Positions 44,312 through 53,398 of a stretch of 57,461 nucleotides of DNA are shown here, in pieces. Below the pieces are notes generated by a model that did not search any database, was not told the DNA's origin, and saw only the letters and a program-made list of their open reading frames with translations. Source of the DNA: Thermococcus sp. (GTDB lineage: Archaea > Methanobacteriota_B > Thermococci > Thermococcales > Thermococcaceae); assembly GCF_015523185.1 (NCBI RefSeq), contig NZ_WAKV01000067.1:1-57461 (forward strand), read 5' to 3'. Made by a program: the position numbers and the translations under genes. How positions within the stretch are numbered: position 1 is the first letter of the stretch; the number at the start of each line of letters is the position of its first letter.

Positions 44312-44955
44312 TCCCGACCTTCCAGCCATCTCCACCCCTCGTTTACTTCAATTATTCCCCACCAGCGCCTTAGTTCCCTCCTCGCCCTTCCGTAGTCGGG
44401 GTAAAATCTCCCAACGAGGGTCCAGAACTCGCGGGAGTGGTTGAGGTGCCTCAGGTGTGCCAGTTCGTGGATTACAACATAATCTATTATGTCCCCTGGT
44501 AGCGCGACGAGACGGAGGTTAAAGCTCAGGTTTCCCCTGCTTGAACAGCTCGCCCACTTCGTCTTCTGGTTTCGGATGTAAATCCTTCCGGGCGAGACGT
44601 CGAGGAGCGTTGAGTAGAGGACAATCAACGGCGTGAGCCTCTCCCTGAGGAGCTTTTTGAGAGATTCCCTGGCTTTCTCTCTGTTGGCTGGCAGAATGAG
44701 CGTTTTTCCCTTGATTTCAGCTCTTACAACGTTTCCGTACTCCATCCTGTAGAACTCCCCAAAGAGCGGGAAGCCCCTGTTAGATTCACGCCTGACCTCT
44801 TCGAGCTCCGCCAGCCGGTTTCGCAACCAGCGTTTGTGCTTCCTCAGAAAGGCCTCGACGTCAAAACCTTCCGGTGCCGTAACGACAACCCTGCCATCGG
44901 GCTTTATTTCAAGCCTCGCGTATCTGACGGGCCTCCTTCGAACCTCGACCTTCAT
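44308..44955 (-). CDS. YgjP-like zinc metallopeptidase (M48-related, DUF45)
   Basis: A 215-residue protein with the YgjP signature: KTKWASCSSRGNLSFNLRLV, then the zinc motif VVIHELAHLRHLNHSREFW (HExxHxxxxxH-like: His-Glu-Leu-Ala-His plus a downstream His). Family members are cytosolic metallopeptidases of unclear substrate, often linked to restriction or quality control. Here it is operonic with the NfeD-like gene (4-nt overlap). Confidence 0.9.
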   Translation of the reverse strand: MKVEVRRRPVRYARLEIKPDGRVVVTAPEGFDVEAFLRKHKRWLRNRLAELEEVRRESNRGFPLFGEFYRMEYGNVVRAEIKGKTLILPANREKARESLKKLLRERLTPLIVLYSTLLDVSPGRIYIRNQKTKWASCSSRGNLSFNLRLVALPGDIIDYVVIHELAHLRHLNHSREFWTLVGRFYPDYGRARRELRRWWGIIEVNEGWRWLEGRE

Positions 44956-44967
44956 CGGACCACCAGA

Positions 44968-45609
44968 TTACCACGCTGTTTGGAGCAGACTCCCGCCGTA
45001 GGCGAGCCACAGAAGGAATGTCGTGGCGAAGGGAACTGTGAACTCGTCGTAGGCCGAGCGCAGGGGAAGGCTCTCGATTAGAGTCACGATAAACGCCACT
45101 CCAAAGATTAAGTTCGAATTAGGGTTCAGCGAAAGAACTCTATGCGCTCCCCAGAGTGCGAGGGCTGAAACGAGGAACATCGTCGCGCTCCCAACGAGCG
45201 TTTTTCGTCTGTTCCAGGGAATCCTCAGCCCGCCAACGGCCTGGCCGACGATTGCGTTAAAGCAGTCGCCGAAGGTTGAAACCCAGAGCGCGGAGAGGGC
45301 GATGAGCTTTGGAAATACCGTGCATATAATCCCCATCGTTGTCCAGAAAAGAAAGCTACCCATGAAGTTGTCCCTCTCGTCTTCCCTCGCCATCGTTTTA
45401 TAGCTTAAATCCGCTATCGGCACGGTGAACTTCCATCCCCTGAGCAGTTTTAGATGCTGTAGGGTGTAGAGAAAGGCCAGCGACCAGACGACGAGCAGAG
45501 TAACCCATTTCGGCGTGAACAGTATTATTGGAGCGCCGAGGATTCCAGGGGACGCGTGCCAGAGCTTTCTAACCAGCTCTCTTCTGGAGATTGACTTCAT
45601 CTTTGGCAT
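44968..45609 (-). CDS. Diacylglycerol/polyprenol kinase-like membrane protein
   Basis: A 213-residue polytopic protein of the CTP-dependent lipid kinase/CDP-DAG synthase-like family. The opening basic ELVRKLWHASPGILGAPIIL resembles the dolichol kinase/DGK1 entry. SALWVSTFGDCFNAIVGQAV is the equivalent of the GD-AA motif, followed by RRKTLVGSATMFLVSALALW. It may phosphorylate dolichol or a lipid alcohol. A taaattttt element 25-33 nt before the ATG at 45609 suggests a leaderless message. Confidence 0.75.
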   Translation of the reverse strand: MPKMKSISRRELVRKLWHASPGILGAPIILFTPKWVTLLVVWSLAFLYTLQHLKLLRGWKFTVPIADLSYKTMAREDERDNFMGSFLFWTTMGIICTVFPKLIALSALWVSTFGDCFNAIVGQAVGGLRIPWNRRKTLVGSATMFLVSALALWGAHRVLSLNPNSNLIFGVAFIVTLIESLPLRSAYDEFTVPFATTFLLWLAYGGSLLQTAW

Positions 45610-45639
45610 GTCTGAGACTACTGAAAAGGGACTAAAAAT

Positions 45640-46944
45640 TTAGCGAACCATTACAACCACCATGGAGTTCACATTCGTCCCCGTCGGCCCTGTCTTGAGG
45701 AGCGCTCCAACTTTCTTGAGGGCGCGGTAGCTATCGTGGTTCTTCAATACCTCCTCAATGTCTATTCCGGCCTCTTCGAGCTTCCTCAGGGTTTCCCCAT
45801 CTACTATTCCGCCAGCTACTTCAGTAGGTCCATCGGTGCCATCTGTATCGAAGGCCACAACCGTCGCGTTCAGTCCTGCTATCTTCCTCGCTATGCTGAG
45901 GGCGAACTCCTGATTTGGACCGCCTAATCCCTTTGAATCGCCAACCGTTACCGTCCACTCTCCTCCGAAGATCATGAGGGCTGGCCTTTTCAGGGGTCTG
46001 TCCTTTTTTGCGATTTCTTCCACGATAGAGCCCACTGCAAGTGCAATTTCCTTTGCTTCACCCTCAAGCGTCGTTGTCATGACCGCGGAATTAAACCCGA
46101 GTTCTCTGGCCTTCTCCGCAACGGCCTCGCAGGCTTTCTCGTTGTTGGCTATTATGAAGTTGTGAACGTTTGGAAGGCTCTTGGGAGTTTCCTCTATTAG
46201 ACCTTTGAGTCCCATTTCTATGTGTTCCCGAACCGACTCGGGTAGCTTTTCCAAGATGCCTCTCCTAACCAGAACCTCGTAGGCATCTACGTATGTTGTT
46301 GGGTCCGGTGCCGTTATCCCCGAGGCTATTGAACTCACGTCGTTCCCAATAACGTCCGAGATAATCAGGCTAACCACCGTTCCCTTTACAACCTTTGCAA
46401 GTCTCCCTCCTTTAACCCGGGAGATGTGCTTTCTCACGGTGTTTATCTCCCTTATCGTTGCCCCACTCCTCAGGAGGAGTTCGTTCGTAATTTTCAAGTC
46501 GTTCAGGCTTATGTCCCCAGCGGGATACACAAAAAGGGCACTGCCTCCCCCCGAAATCAGTGTGAGGAGTATATCTTCCTTTTTCACATTTTTTGCCAGT
46601 TCCAGCCCAAGTTTCCCGGCCAAAAGGGAATTTTCGTCCGGAACGGGGTGTCCGGCCTCGATTACCCTGACCCTTTTAGGAGAGTCCTCTGTGTAGCCGT
46701 ATTTCGTCACCACAAGGGACTTCCCAATCGTCTCCTCAGGAAGAACGTCGAAAAGGGCCCTGGTCATTTTGCAGGATGCCTTTCCGATGGCCAGGACGTG
46801 AACTTTTCCCTTAATCTCGAATTCGGTTTCTTCTACCCTAAGTTTTCCCTCTTTGAACATCAGAGAACGTTTAACCGCCAAGTACGGGTCGGCTGACTCC
46901 AGTGCTTTTCCAACCAGCTTAAACAGGGTGTCTTTCTCTGGCAT
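45640..46944 (-). CDS. Glycerate 2-kinase (MOFRL family)
   Basis: Phosphorylates D-glycerate to 2-phosphoglycerate, feeding glycolysis/gluconeogenesis. The 434-residue protein has the N-terminal domain motifs HVLAIGKASCKM and EAGHPVPDENSL, the TLISGGGSALFVYPAG glycine loop, NTVRKHISRVKGGRLA, and the MOFRL domain with MIFGGEWTVTV and AFDTDGTDGPTEVAGGIVDG. The structure of a P. horikoshii homologue is known. Monocistronic. Confidence 0.93.
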   Translation of the reverse strand: MPEKDTLFKLVGKALESADPYLAVKRSLMFKEGKLRVEETEFEIKGKVHVLAIGKASCKMTRALFDVLPEETIGKSLVVTKYGYTEDSPKRVRVIEAGHPVPDENSLLAGKLGLELAKNVKKEDILLTLISGGGSALFVYPAGDISLNDLKITNELLLRSGATIREINTVRKHISRVKGGRLAKVVKGTVVSLIISDVIGNDVSSIASGITAPDPTTYVDAYEVLVRRGILEKLPESVREHIEMGLKGLIEETPKSLPNVHNFIIANNEKACEAVAEKARELGFNSAVMTTTLEGEAKEIALAVGSIVEEIAKKDRPLKRPALMIFGGEWTVTVGDSKGLGGPNQEFALSIARKIAGLNATVVAFDTDGTDGPTEVAGGIVDGETLRKLEEAGIDIEEVLKNHDSYRALKKVGALLKTGPTGTNVNSMVVVMVR

Positions 46945-46974
46945 GTAGAAGGCTAAAGAAAAAGGGCTTAAAAA

Positions 46975-47643
46975 TCAGTCGAGCATAGCCAAAACCTTGT
47001 CGACCTCGTTCGAAACTTCGATGTCAAAGAGGTGTATCGTCGGCAAGAGCCACCAGAGGCGGTAGTTGTGGCTCTTGTCTTCCTCGCCGTAGTACTGGAA
47101 AACGAACCTTCCGAAGCCCGTCATGTCGCGGTGTATGTCCCTGACTTCTCTGATTACACGCCTGACCTTCGGCGGGTACTCCTCATAGGGGAGGGGAATG
47201 CTCTTGACGAAAACTCTGTCCTTGAAGAAGTCCGTTGTTAAGCCCACGCTTCCCACGTGCTTTTCGAGCTGGTTAAATTTCTTGGCCGTCCAGAAGCGAT
47301 GGAGGATTATCCTTGGGTCCTCCTTCGCCAGGGGGAAGTTGCCCTCCTCAGTATCGAGCCAGAACTCAAGGTAGGGCTGGCCCTTCTCTATGATTATCCT
47401 TGCCAGGAGTCTGGCGTTCTTCGGTATCTCCCTCTGGGTCTCGTTGATGTGGTACTCCTTGCCGTCCTGAGTGTAGGTTTCGCCCTCTTCCCTCGTTCCG
47501 GCCCTTGAAACGAAGTACGCCTCCCTTCCGTCTATGGTTCCAAGGTGCAGGTCGTAGCCCCAGGCTTTCAAATCTTTGAACTTGAACCTCCTCTCGGCTG
47601 GAACCACTCCGGTGTTCTCAACTATGTAGTAGCCCTCAAGCAT
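46975..47643 (-). CDS. Conserved hypothetical protein
   Basis: A 222-residue soluble alpha-beta protein with many aromatic residues that I do not recognise. Notable parts are LEGYYIVENTGVVPAERRFK at the start, ARLLARIIIEKGQPYLEFWL in the middle, and SHNYRLWWLLPTIHLFDIEV near the end. The ATG at 47643 has GAGGTGAAGAAA upstream, so the GTG at 47652 is not needed. Monocistronic. No catalytic motif is seen. Confidence 0.7.
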   Translation of the reverse strand: MLEGYYIVENTGVVPAERRFKFKDLKAWGYDLHLGTIDGREAYFVSRAGTREEGETYTQDGKEYHINETQREIPKNARLLARIIIEKGQPYLEFWLDTEEGNFPLAKEDPRIILHRFWTAKKFNQLEKHVGSVGLTTDFFKDRVFVKSIPLPYEEYPPKVRRVIREVRDIHRDMTGFGRFVFQYYGEEDKSHNYRLWWLLPTIHLFDIEVSNEVDKVLAMLD

Positions 47644-47679
47644 TTTCTTCACCTCAAGTAAATAAAAGAGTTGAGACTT

Positions 47680-48108
47680 TTAAGCTTTTTCCTCCTCAAT
47701 TATGAGCTCCACAGTAACCTTGGTTTTCGGATTTTTGAGGAGCTCCACAAGCTCTCTCTTCAGGCCCTTGGCGGATTTGTTGGCCCTTATAGCTAATGTC
47801 CTTCCGTCTATGTAGTCACTCTTCCTTATCACCATCGAGACTGAACTTTCGAGTCTTAACTCCGGGCTTCCATGGGCAATTACTTCATCTTCAACGTCTC
47901 CAGCTCTAATCACTACCCTTAGTTTGGCCCCCTTTCTCAGGGCCTCCTTGAACTCCTCGCTCAGGTCTTTCAGGGCCTTATCGGCTGAAACGCAGATTAT
48001 GCAGTCCCCCCTCGGGGTGAGGAAGTCCTCCGTGGTTATCTCCAGTGTTGAGCGGTGTGTTGCCCTAACGTTTTTATGTCCCCTGCAGTGTATTGTTTCC
48101 ATGAGCAT
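47680..48108 (-). CDS. DUF371-family protein
   Basis: A 142-residue archaeal protein of the DUF371 family ([40 protein letters not shown]). The function is unknown; the RGHxNVxATHxTT-type start with invariant His residues suggests an enzyme or metal site. A TATA-like ttttatagg about 22-30 nt upstream implies a short or absent leader, so either ATG (48108 or 48102) is possible. It lies divergent from eS17. Confidence 0.85.
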   Translation of the reverse strand: MLMETIHCRGHKNVRATHRSTLEITTEDFLTPRGDCIICVSADKALKDLSEEFKEALRKGAKLRVVIRAGDVEDEVIAHGSPELRLESSVSMVIRKSDYIDGRTLAIRANKSAKGLKRELVELLKNPKTKVTVELIIEEEKA

Positions 48109-48234
48109 AGGTTCAGCTTTTCTTTGCCCTATAAAACCCTTGGGTTTTCATCTGCTCGTCTGATGGTGGGAAAACTTTTAAAAGATGCCCTTGATTTGAG
48201 ATACGGCCACAGGGTCAGAGTAGAGGTGGTGGAG

Positions 48235-48438
48235 ATGGGAAACATAAAGCAGACCTTCATCAAGAGGACCGCTCGCGAGCTCTTTGACAGGTATCCGGAT
48301 AAGTTCACGAGGGACTTTGAGCACAACAAGAAGATGGTTCAGGAGCTCACCAACGTCACGAGCAAGACCATCAGAAACAGGATTGCCGGCTACATAACCA
48401 GACTCGTTAGAATGAAGGAAGAGGGCAAAATACTTTAA
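48235..48438 (+). CDS. rps17e: 30S ribosomal protein eS17
   Basis: A 67-residue small-subunit protein ([55 protein letters not shown]), full length for archaeal eS17. The ATG at 48235 follows GAGGTGGTGGAG. The longer upstream reading frame has no coding character. Confidence 0.95.
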   Translation: MGNIKQTFIKRTARELFDRYPDKFTRDFEHNKKMVQELTNVTSKTIRNRIAGYITRLVRMKEEGKIL

Positions 48439-48465
48439 CGGCCCTCTTTATTCTCTACTCGCTTT

Positions 48466-49059
48466 CTAAAAGTCGTTCAGGTCTTCCATTATCTTCCTTG
48501 GGAGCCTCGGGCCCAATTCACGTATAATCCTCTCGAATTCCCTTTCGTTCTCCTGGGCTATTCTCCTGAGGAGGTTCTCTATGTATGTTTCTACGAGCAG
48601 TCTGACTTCCTCCAGCTCCTGCTTAGTCTTCATTACCTCCTCAACCCGCCTCTCAATCTCGTTAAGGAACTGGATTAGCTCGTTTATTTTTGTCTCCACG
48701 GGCTCGGTGGACTTTATGAGTTGCCTCGCCTGGGCGTATTCAGCGGTTTGCCTCGGCTTCTTTGGCTCGTACATCTCCGTGCCAAATGTGTAAGGTGTTA
48801 GAAGGACCTCTAACCTAAAGCCACGCTTTATGGTGTAGTACTTTCTCGGCCTTCCTCGGGGTATCTTTTCTGTTCTTCCTTCGATGAGACCTGCCCTTTC
48901 GAGGATTCGAAGGTGTTCAAGGACCGCCTTTTGCCCAACTCCAAGTTCTTGACTGAGCTCGCTGACGAAGTAGGGTCTCTTGGTGAGGAGGATGAGAATC
49001 CTACGCCTGGTTTCATTCCCCAGTATGTCCAGCAACTTACCCATCTCGCTTGATTCCAT
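48466..49059 (-). CDS. phr: Heat-shock transcription repressor Phr (ArsR-like wHTH)
   Basis: A 197-residue winged-helix regulator matching Pyrococcus Phr: GKLLDILGNETRRRILILLT, VSELSQELGVGQKAVLEHLR, the PRGRPRKYYTIKRG wing, then LLTPYTFGTEMYEPK and a long charged C-terminal coiled coil. In P. furiosus Phr represses small Hsp20, an AAA+ protein and itself until heat shock. The start at 49059 matches the family N-terminus; an internal ATG at 49044 is less likely. A palindrome in its leader suggests autoregulation. Confidence 0.88.
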   Translation of the reverse strand: MESSEMGKLLDILGNETRRRILILLTKRPYFVSELSQELGVGQKAVLEHLRILERAGLIEGRTEKIPRGRPRKYYTIKRGFRLEVLLTPYTFGTEMYEPKKPRQTAEYAQARQLIKSTEPVETKINELIQFLNEIERRVEEVMKTKQELEEVRLLVETYIENLLRRIAQENEREFERIIRELGPRLPRKIMEDLNDF

Positions 49060-49076
49060 GCTCTCACCCCCTTTCC

Positions 49077-49091
49077 CTAACTTAAAGTTAG
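49077..49091 (-). promoter_or_regulatory. 15-bp palindrome upstream of phr
   Basis: ctaacttaaagttag: perfect 7-bp arms around one base, 18 nt upstream of the phr ATG and downstream of A/T elements at 49101-49110. It is a candidate autoregulatory site; Phr is known to repress its own gene. Confidence 0.5.
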
Positions 49092-49168
49092 AAAACAGCC
49101 TTTAAACGTTTTCGGTGTAAAAGCTGGGTTTAAAAACCCCATGGGTTAGATAGGGTCTGGTGGTTGTC

Positions 49169-50350
49169 ATGTTCGAGGCTAAGCTCGTTTGCACTCACTG
49201 CGGTGCCGAATACCCTTTGGCGTCAGGCATATACAAGTGCCCCAAGTGCGGGGCCCCTCTCGATGTGACCTACCACTATGAAGACATAGCCAACCTCATA
49301 GAAGATGATGACCCATGGTTCAGGGAAAGCCCGCACGTCTGGAAGTACTGGATGTTTCTGCCGGTTTCGAACCTTAAGAGGATAGTCACCCTCAACGAAG
49401 GGGGCACGAGGCTCTACAGGCTCAAACGCCTTGAGGAAAAGCTAGATATAGGAAAGCTCTATGTCAAGTATGAGGGCGAGAATCCAACAGGGGCATTCAA
49501 GGACAGAGGTTCAAGCGTTGAAATAACGAAGGCCCTCGAATTCCACGCGAGGAGGGTTATAGTGGCCTCAACGGGAAATATGGCGGCGAGCGTTTCGGCT
49601 TACGGCGCCAAAGCCGGCCTCGAGGTGACCATAGTGGTTCCCGAGGGCACCCCGGAGGAGAAGCTGACCCAGGCGAGGATGTACGGGGCCAGAGTTGAGG
49701 TCTTCGGAAAGACCTACGACGAGGCCCTCGCCGAGGCCGAGAGGAAGGCTATGGAGGAGGACTACTACTTGACTGGCAACTACCACTACCGTGTCGAGGG
49801 ACAGAAAACTACGGGCTTTGAAATACTCGACCAGCTCCGCTACAACATTCCTGACTGGATTATCGTTCCAATCGGTGCTGGAACACACCTCAGGGCCATC
49901 TGGAAGGGTGTTAAGGAGTTCTACAAGGTCGGCCTCATTGAGAACCTTCCGAGGATTGCCGGGGCCCAGATAGAGGGCTACGATGCGATAGTTAGGGCGT
50001 GGAAGACGGGTAAGCCGATTGAGAGAATAGAGAAAAAGGTTCCAACGATAGCGAGCGCCATAGCTGTGAAAAAGCCAGTTGACGGGGAGAACGTAATAAA
50101 GGCCGTTAATGAGAGTAATGGCCACCTGGATACGGTGACAAACAGGGAAACTGCCGAAGCTGGAATGCTCCTCGGCAGGGAGGGAATCTTCGTGGAACCT
50201 TCATCTGCAACAGCCTTGGCTCTCGCCAAGAAAATGCGCGAGGAAGGGGTAATAGACAAAGATGAAACAGTTGTGGTTGTCGCAACAGGACACGGCCTTA
50301 AGGACGTGAAAACGTGGGAGAAGGTTCTCTCAGGGGACTTCGTGATGTAA
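49169..50350 (+). CDS. thrC: Threonine synthase
   Basis: PLP enzyme converting O-phosphohomoserine to threonine. The 393-residue protein has an N-terminal zinc ribbon ([10 protein letters not shown] and [11 protein letters not shown]), the PLP lysine in [17 protein letters not shown], and the phosphate loop [15 protein letters not shown]. The archaeal/class II-like zinc-ribbon version is usual in Thermococcales. The ATG at 49169 follows GGTGGTTGTC. Its 3' end runs 21 nt into the antisense tdk pseudogene. Confidence 0.94.
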   Translation: MFEAKLVCTHCGAEYPLASGIYKCPKCGAPLDVTYHYEDIANLIEDDDPWFRESPHVWKYWMFLPVSNLKRIVTLNEGGTRLYRLKRLEEKLDIGKLYVKYEGENPTGAFKDRGSSVEITKALEFHARRVIVASTGNMAASVSAYGAKAGLEVTIVVPEGTPEEKLTQARMYGARVEVFGKTYDEALAEAERKAMEEDYYLTGNYHYRVEGQKTTGFEILDQLRYNIPDWIIVPIGAGTHLRAIWKGVKEFYKVGLIENLPRIAGAQIEGYDAIVRAWKTGKPIERIEKKVPTIASAIAVKKPVDGENVIKAVNESNGHLDTVTNRETAEAGMLLGREGIFVEPSSATALALAKKMREEGVIDKDETVVVVATGHGLKDVKTWEKVLSGDFVM

Positions 50351-50907
50351 ACGGCACCTCGCCTCGTAGCTTTCCTTTCCCCCCATTATCACCGGCGAAT
50401 CCTTCGGCGCTGGTTTTCCGTCTATGAGCCTCTGACTCCTCGTCGCCGGTCTCTCTCGTAGACCGTGCAGACGGCCGTAAGGTAAACGATGTTGTCCGCC
50501 CTGACGAGCAGTTCCCTCGTAACAGGAAACGGCTCGGCCTTGAAATCGAGGTTGAGACCGCTCGCTATGACGTAAACTCCCCCGTCGGCGAGCTCGTTTA
50601 ACGCCCCAACGATTTCCATCGGAAAGAACTGGACCTCGTCAACCCCGATTACCTCAAAGCCCTCTCTGGTTTGTCAATTCGACTATCTTTTGAACACCAT
50701 TCTCGCCCCTTGGAACCAGTAGGCTTTGTACCTTAGACCGTTGTGGACAACGACGTCGCTCGTTGAATAGCGGTTGTCTATGCTTGGCTTGAAGAGCTCG
50801 ACTTTTCTCTTTGCATAGGCCTGTCTCTTGATTCGCTTTATCAGCTCGCTCGTTTTTCCTGCGAACATCGAGCCCGTAATGACCTCGGGAAGGCCTCCTG
50901 GATGCGT
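50330..50907 (-). pseudogene. tdk: Thymidine kinase pseudogene (type II tdk)
   Basis: Conceptual pieces cover the whole enzyme: [20 protein letters not shown] (Walker A), [55 protein letters not shown] (Walker B), [11 protein letters not shown] (lasso), [13 protein letters not shown], and [18 protein letters not shown]. At least three frameshifts separate these. The expected ATG reads ACG at 50905-50907. The second Cys of the zinc pair in CTVC is lost at one shift. No functional kinase can be made. Confidence 0.9.
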
Positions 50908-51002
50908 GGGACCACCACTTGACCTTGGGCTTGTGCGTTAAATCACCTTCAGAGAAAAGTTTGAAGAGAAGACAAAAAGAAATCCCAAAAACGGGCACTC
51001 CA

Positions 51003-52337
51003 TCAGACAGGCGTAACGTGGCCCCACTTCTCGAGGGCCCTTGCAAGCTCCTTGTGGGTCTTCGCGTATTCGTCAAGAGGTATTCCCTGCATTATGGCAT
51101 CTATCGCCTGCCTGACGGCTCTGGCTCCTGCCTTGGGTCCATCGGGGTGGCCCATCGTTCCACCGCCGAGCTGGAGCACTATGTCCTTGCCGAGGGCCTC
51201 TATGACGGGCTCGATATTGCCGGGGTGAAGACCACCGGAGCTCGTCGGGAAGACGGGCTTCATGTGGTAGAACTTCTGCTCGAGGTGGAAGACGTCGTTT
51301 TCATCGGGGACATAGTGGCTCTCGGTGATTATCCTCTTGTACTGGATTACCTCCCACTTGGTTCCCTCAAGCTTTCCGGCACCGGCGGTTCCAACGTGGA
51401 GCTGGTCAACACCGATTACTCTGGCGAGCTTCGCTATGACGAACATCGAGATGCCGTGGTAGGGGTTCCTGTCGAAGGCAGCATGCATCGCCCTGTGGGC
51501 GTGCAAAGCTATACCGTAGTCCTCTGCAAGCTCGCGGATGTAATCGAGAACGCCCCAGCCGAGGACGACGATGTCAATCATCGCATGGGGAACTCCGTAG
51601 TCTGCTAGGATTTCAAGCCTCCTCTCCATTTCCAGAACTGGGGCGGTTATGTTTGCAAACCAAGTCTTCTTTTCTCCTGTCTCGTTTTCTGCCTTCTCCA
51701 TAGCCTTTGTAACGACTTTGACGCGCTCCTCAAAGCGGTTGTACCACGGGCTCGTGAGGTTCTCGTCGTCCTTCAGATAATCGGCCCCACCGGTGTAGAG
51801 GTCCAGGGCCAACCTGTAAAGCTCCTCCGGTGAGTAGCCGACCTTTGGCTTCGGAACGACACCATAGAGGGGCCTGTCGTATATTTCAAGTTTCTTCCTT
51901 ACACCCTCGATACCGAAGGCCGGTCCGGGATAGTCCCTGAGGAACTTCTCGGGGAGGTATACATCCTCGAGGCGGAGCCACTTAACACGTTTCATTCCGA
52001 AGATGTTTCCAGCAACGCTGGCCAAAAAGCCGGGCATGTTGAAGTCTTCGAAGATGTGGAGAGGGTATGCGATTTTCACAACCCAACTCCCATCGCCCAT
52101 ATCAACGAAGTCGTAGGCCTTGGCTGACATATCAGCCCATCTTTCCTTCTCATACCACTCATAAAGCGTTGTCCAAGTTCCTGTTGAGCTCTCAGCGGCA
52201 ACGGCTCCAGCGGCTTGCTCTATAGTGTAGCCCTCCGCAGGTGTAACGCGGAAAACGGCTATCACATCCCTCTTTCTGTTCGGCTCGTAGTCCTTGTCCA
52301 CGTAGTAGTCGTATATCTTGTCGAACTTCTCCACCAT
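51003..52337 (-). CDS. rbcL: Type III ribulose-bisphosphate carboxylase
   Basis: Carboxylates ribulose 1,5-bisphosphate to two 3-phosphoglycerates. In Thermococcales it serves AMP/nucleoside breakdown (AMP phosphorylase, R15P isomerase, RuBisCO), not a Calvin cycle. The 444-residue protein matches the T. kodakarensis enzyme in length. Active-site residues are K163 (VVPKPKVG), K189/D191/E192 (YLKDDEN, carbamylation site), H281 (HAHRAMHAAF) and loop 6 K322 (GTAGAGKLEG). The ATG at 52337 has GGAGGTGTTGCAG upstream, so longer starts are rejected. Confidence 0.96.
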   Translation of the reverse strand: MVEKFDKIYDYYVDKDYEPNRKRDVIAVFRVTPAEGYTIEQAAGAVAAESSTGTWTTLYEWYEKERWADMSAKAYDFVDMGDGSWVVKIAYPLHIFEDFNMPGFLASVAGNIFGMKRVKWLRLEDVYLPEKFLRDYPGPAFGIEGVRKKLEIYDRPLYGVVPKPKVGYSPEELYRLALDLYTGGADYLKDDENLTSPWYNRFEERVKVVTKAMEKAENETGEKKTWFANITAPVLEMERRLEILADYGVPHAMIDIVVLGWGVLDYIRELAEDYGIALHAHRAMHAAFDRNPYHGISMFVIAKLARVIGVDQLHVGTAGAGKLEGTKWEVIQYKRIITESHYVPDENDVFHLEQKFYHMKPVFPTSSGGLHPGNIEPVIEALGKDIVLQLGGGTMGHPDGPKAGARAVRQAIDAIMQGIPLDEYAKTHKELARALEKWGHVTPV

Positions 52338-52689
52338 CTGCAACACCTCCTCGGTAAACACTCTATTGCATCCATGCCTATAAAAACCCTACTGGCAAAT
52401 TCTGTAGTCTGATGGACTTATATTTGCATAAGTGAAGGCTTTTTTGGAGGATTTTTGTCCCATTGCTGGTCATTCAGAGCTTTCCTCTTTCCCTTTTTAA
52501 TCTTCCACCAAGGGTTGCCGTTTCCGTGTAAACTAGTGATTAACCCAAGGGAGTTAAAGTTCTCGACGATTAACTGAAATTGCGCTGATAGACCCATTCA
52601 GAGGGCTCCTTTTCCGAAAAGTTTATATATGCCTTCCCTCCTAGAATAGAACGCAGAAACCTGCAAAAAAGAAATAGGAGGTGTTGTGA
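52338..52689. other. Divergent RuBisCO/histone promoter region
   Basis: No gene. The rbcL TATA (ctataaaaa on the plus strand, 52378-52386) lies about 40 nt before its ATG. An inverted repeat acttat-N6-ataagt (52416-52433) sits further upstream. The histone TATA (tttatatat, 52622-52630) serves the plus strand. Bases 52440-52610 hold nothing I can name. Confidence 0.55.
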
Positions 52690-52893
52690 ATGGCCGAGCT
52701 TCCAATTGCCCCGGTTGACAGGCTTATTAGAAAGGCCGGCGCCGCCCGTGTCAGCGAGGAGGCCGCCAAGGTTCTCGCCGAGCACCTCGAGGAGAAGGCC
52801 CTTGAGATTGCCAAGAAGGCCGTCGCCCTCGCCCAGCACGCCGGCAGGAAGACCGTCAAGGCCGAGGACATCAAGCTTGCCATCAAGAGCTGA
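52690..52893 (+). CDS. Archaeal histone
   Basis: A 67-residue histone-fold protein ([58 protein letters not shown]) that dimerises and wraps DNA. The conserved loop RKTVKAEDI is intact. It resembles the T. kodakarensis HTkA/HTkB pair. A strong GGAGGTG ribosome binding site and an ideal TATA box suggest high expression. Confidence 0.97.
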   Translation: MAELPIAPVDRLIRKAGAARVSEEAAKVLAEHLEEKALEIAKKAVALAQHAGRKTVKAEDIKLAIKS

Positions 52894-52907
52894 TGGCTTT
52901 CTTTCCT

Positions 52908-53396
52908 TTACCACAGTTTTATCCGTTTAACCTCTGGCTCTTCTCCGGGCTTTAGAAGGACAAAGCCCGGCTCGTCCCACCTTGGGAACGTTGGAGAACC
53001 CGGATTGAGGAGATAGACCCTTCTCCCGTACGAACTGAAGGAGTCGAAGTAGAAGCGGTGGGTGTGACCAAAGATTAGCAAATCAACATCCATATCGAGG
53101 GCCTTGAGAGTTAAAAACTGGGCGTTGAGCGAAAGAAGTTGGTGACCGTGTATGACGCCTATTCTAAGTTCTTGCACTTCTATGGTCTCCTCCTCTGGGA
53201 GGTTGAGGTAATCAACGTTCCCCCTAACTGCAAGGGTCGGCGCTATCCCTTCCAGTGTTTCGAGCACTTCTGGGGAGGTTATGTCTCCGGCGTGGAGAAT
53301 GAGTTCTGGCCTTGTTTCCCTAAGTTTTTCCAAAAGAGGAAGTGGAAGGGCCTTTGCCTTGTCCCCCACGTGGGTGTCACTCAGTACCGCTATCAT
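52908..53396 (-). CDS. YfcE/MJ0936-type phosphodiesterase
   Basis: A 162-residue metallophosphoesterase with all metal motifs: MIAVLSDTHVGD (DxH), LILHAGDITSPE (GD), AVRGNVDYLNLPEE (GNVD in place of GNHD), GVIHGHQLL (H) and LLIFGHTHRFYF (GHTH). It hydrolyses phosphodiesters in vitro in related archaea; its natural substrate is unknown. The ATG at 53396 lies just past the TFB stop and is preferred over the GTG two codons earlier. It probably belongs to the gar1-tfb operon. Confidence 0.9.
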   Translation of the reverse strand: MIAVLSDTHVGDKAKALPLPLLEKLRETRPELILHAGDITSPEVLETLEGIAPTLAVRGNVDYLNLPEEETIEVQELRIGVIHGHQLLSLNAQFLTLKALDMDVDLLIFGHTHRFYFDSFSSYGRRVYLLNPGSPTFPRWDEPGFVLLKPGEEPEVKRIKLW

Positions 53397-53398
53397 AT

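Noticed and set aside
51003-52337. RuBisCO as evidence for a Calvin cycle
   Set aside because: The protein is type III in length and sequence, and no phosphoribulokinase gene is in the window. The AMP pathway is the established role for this family in Thermococcales.
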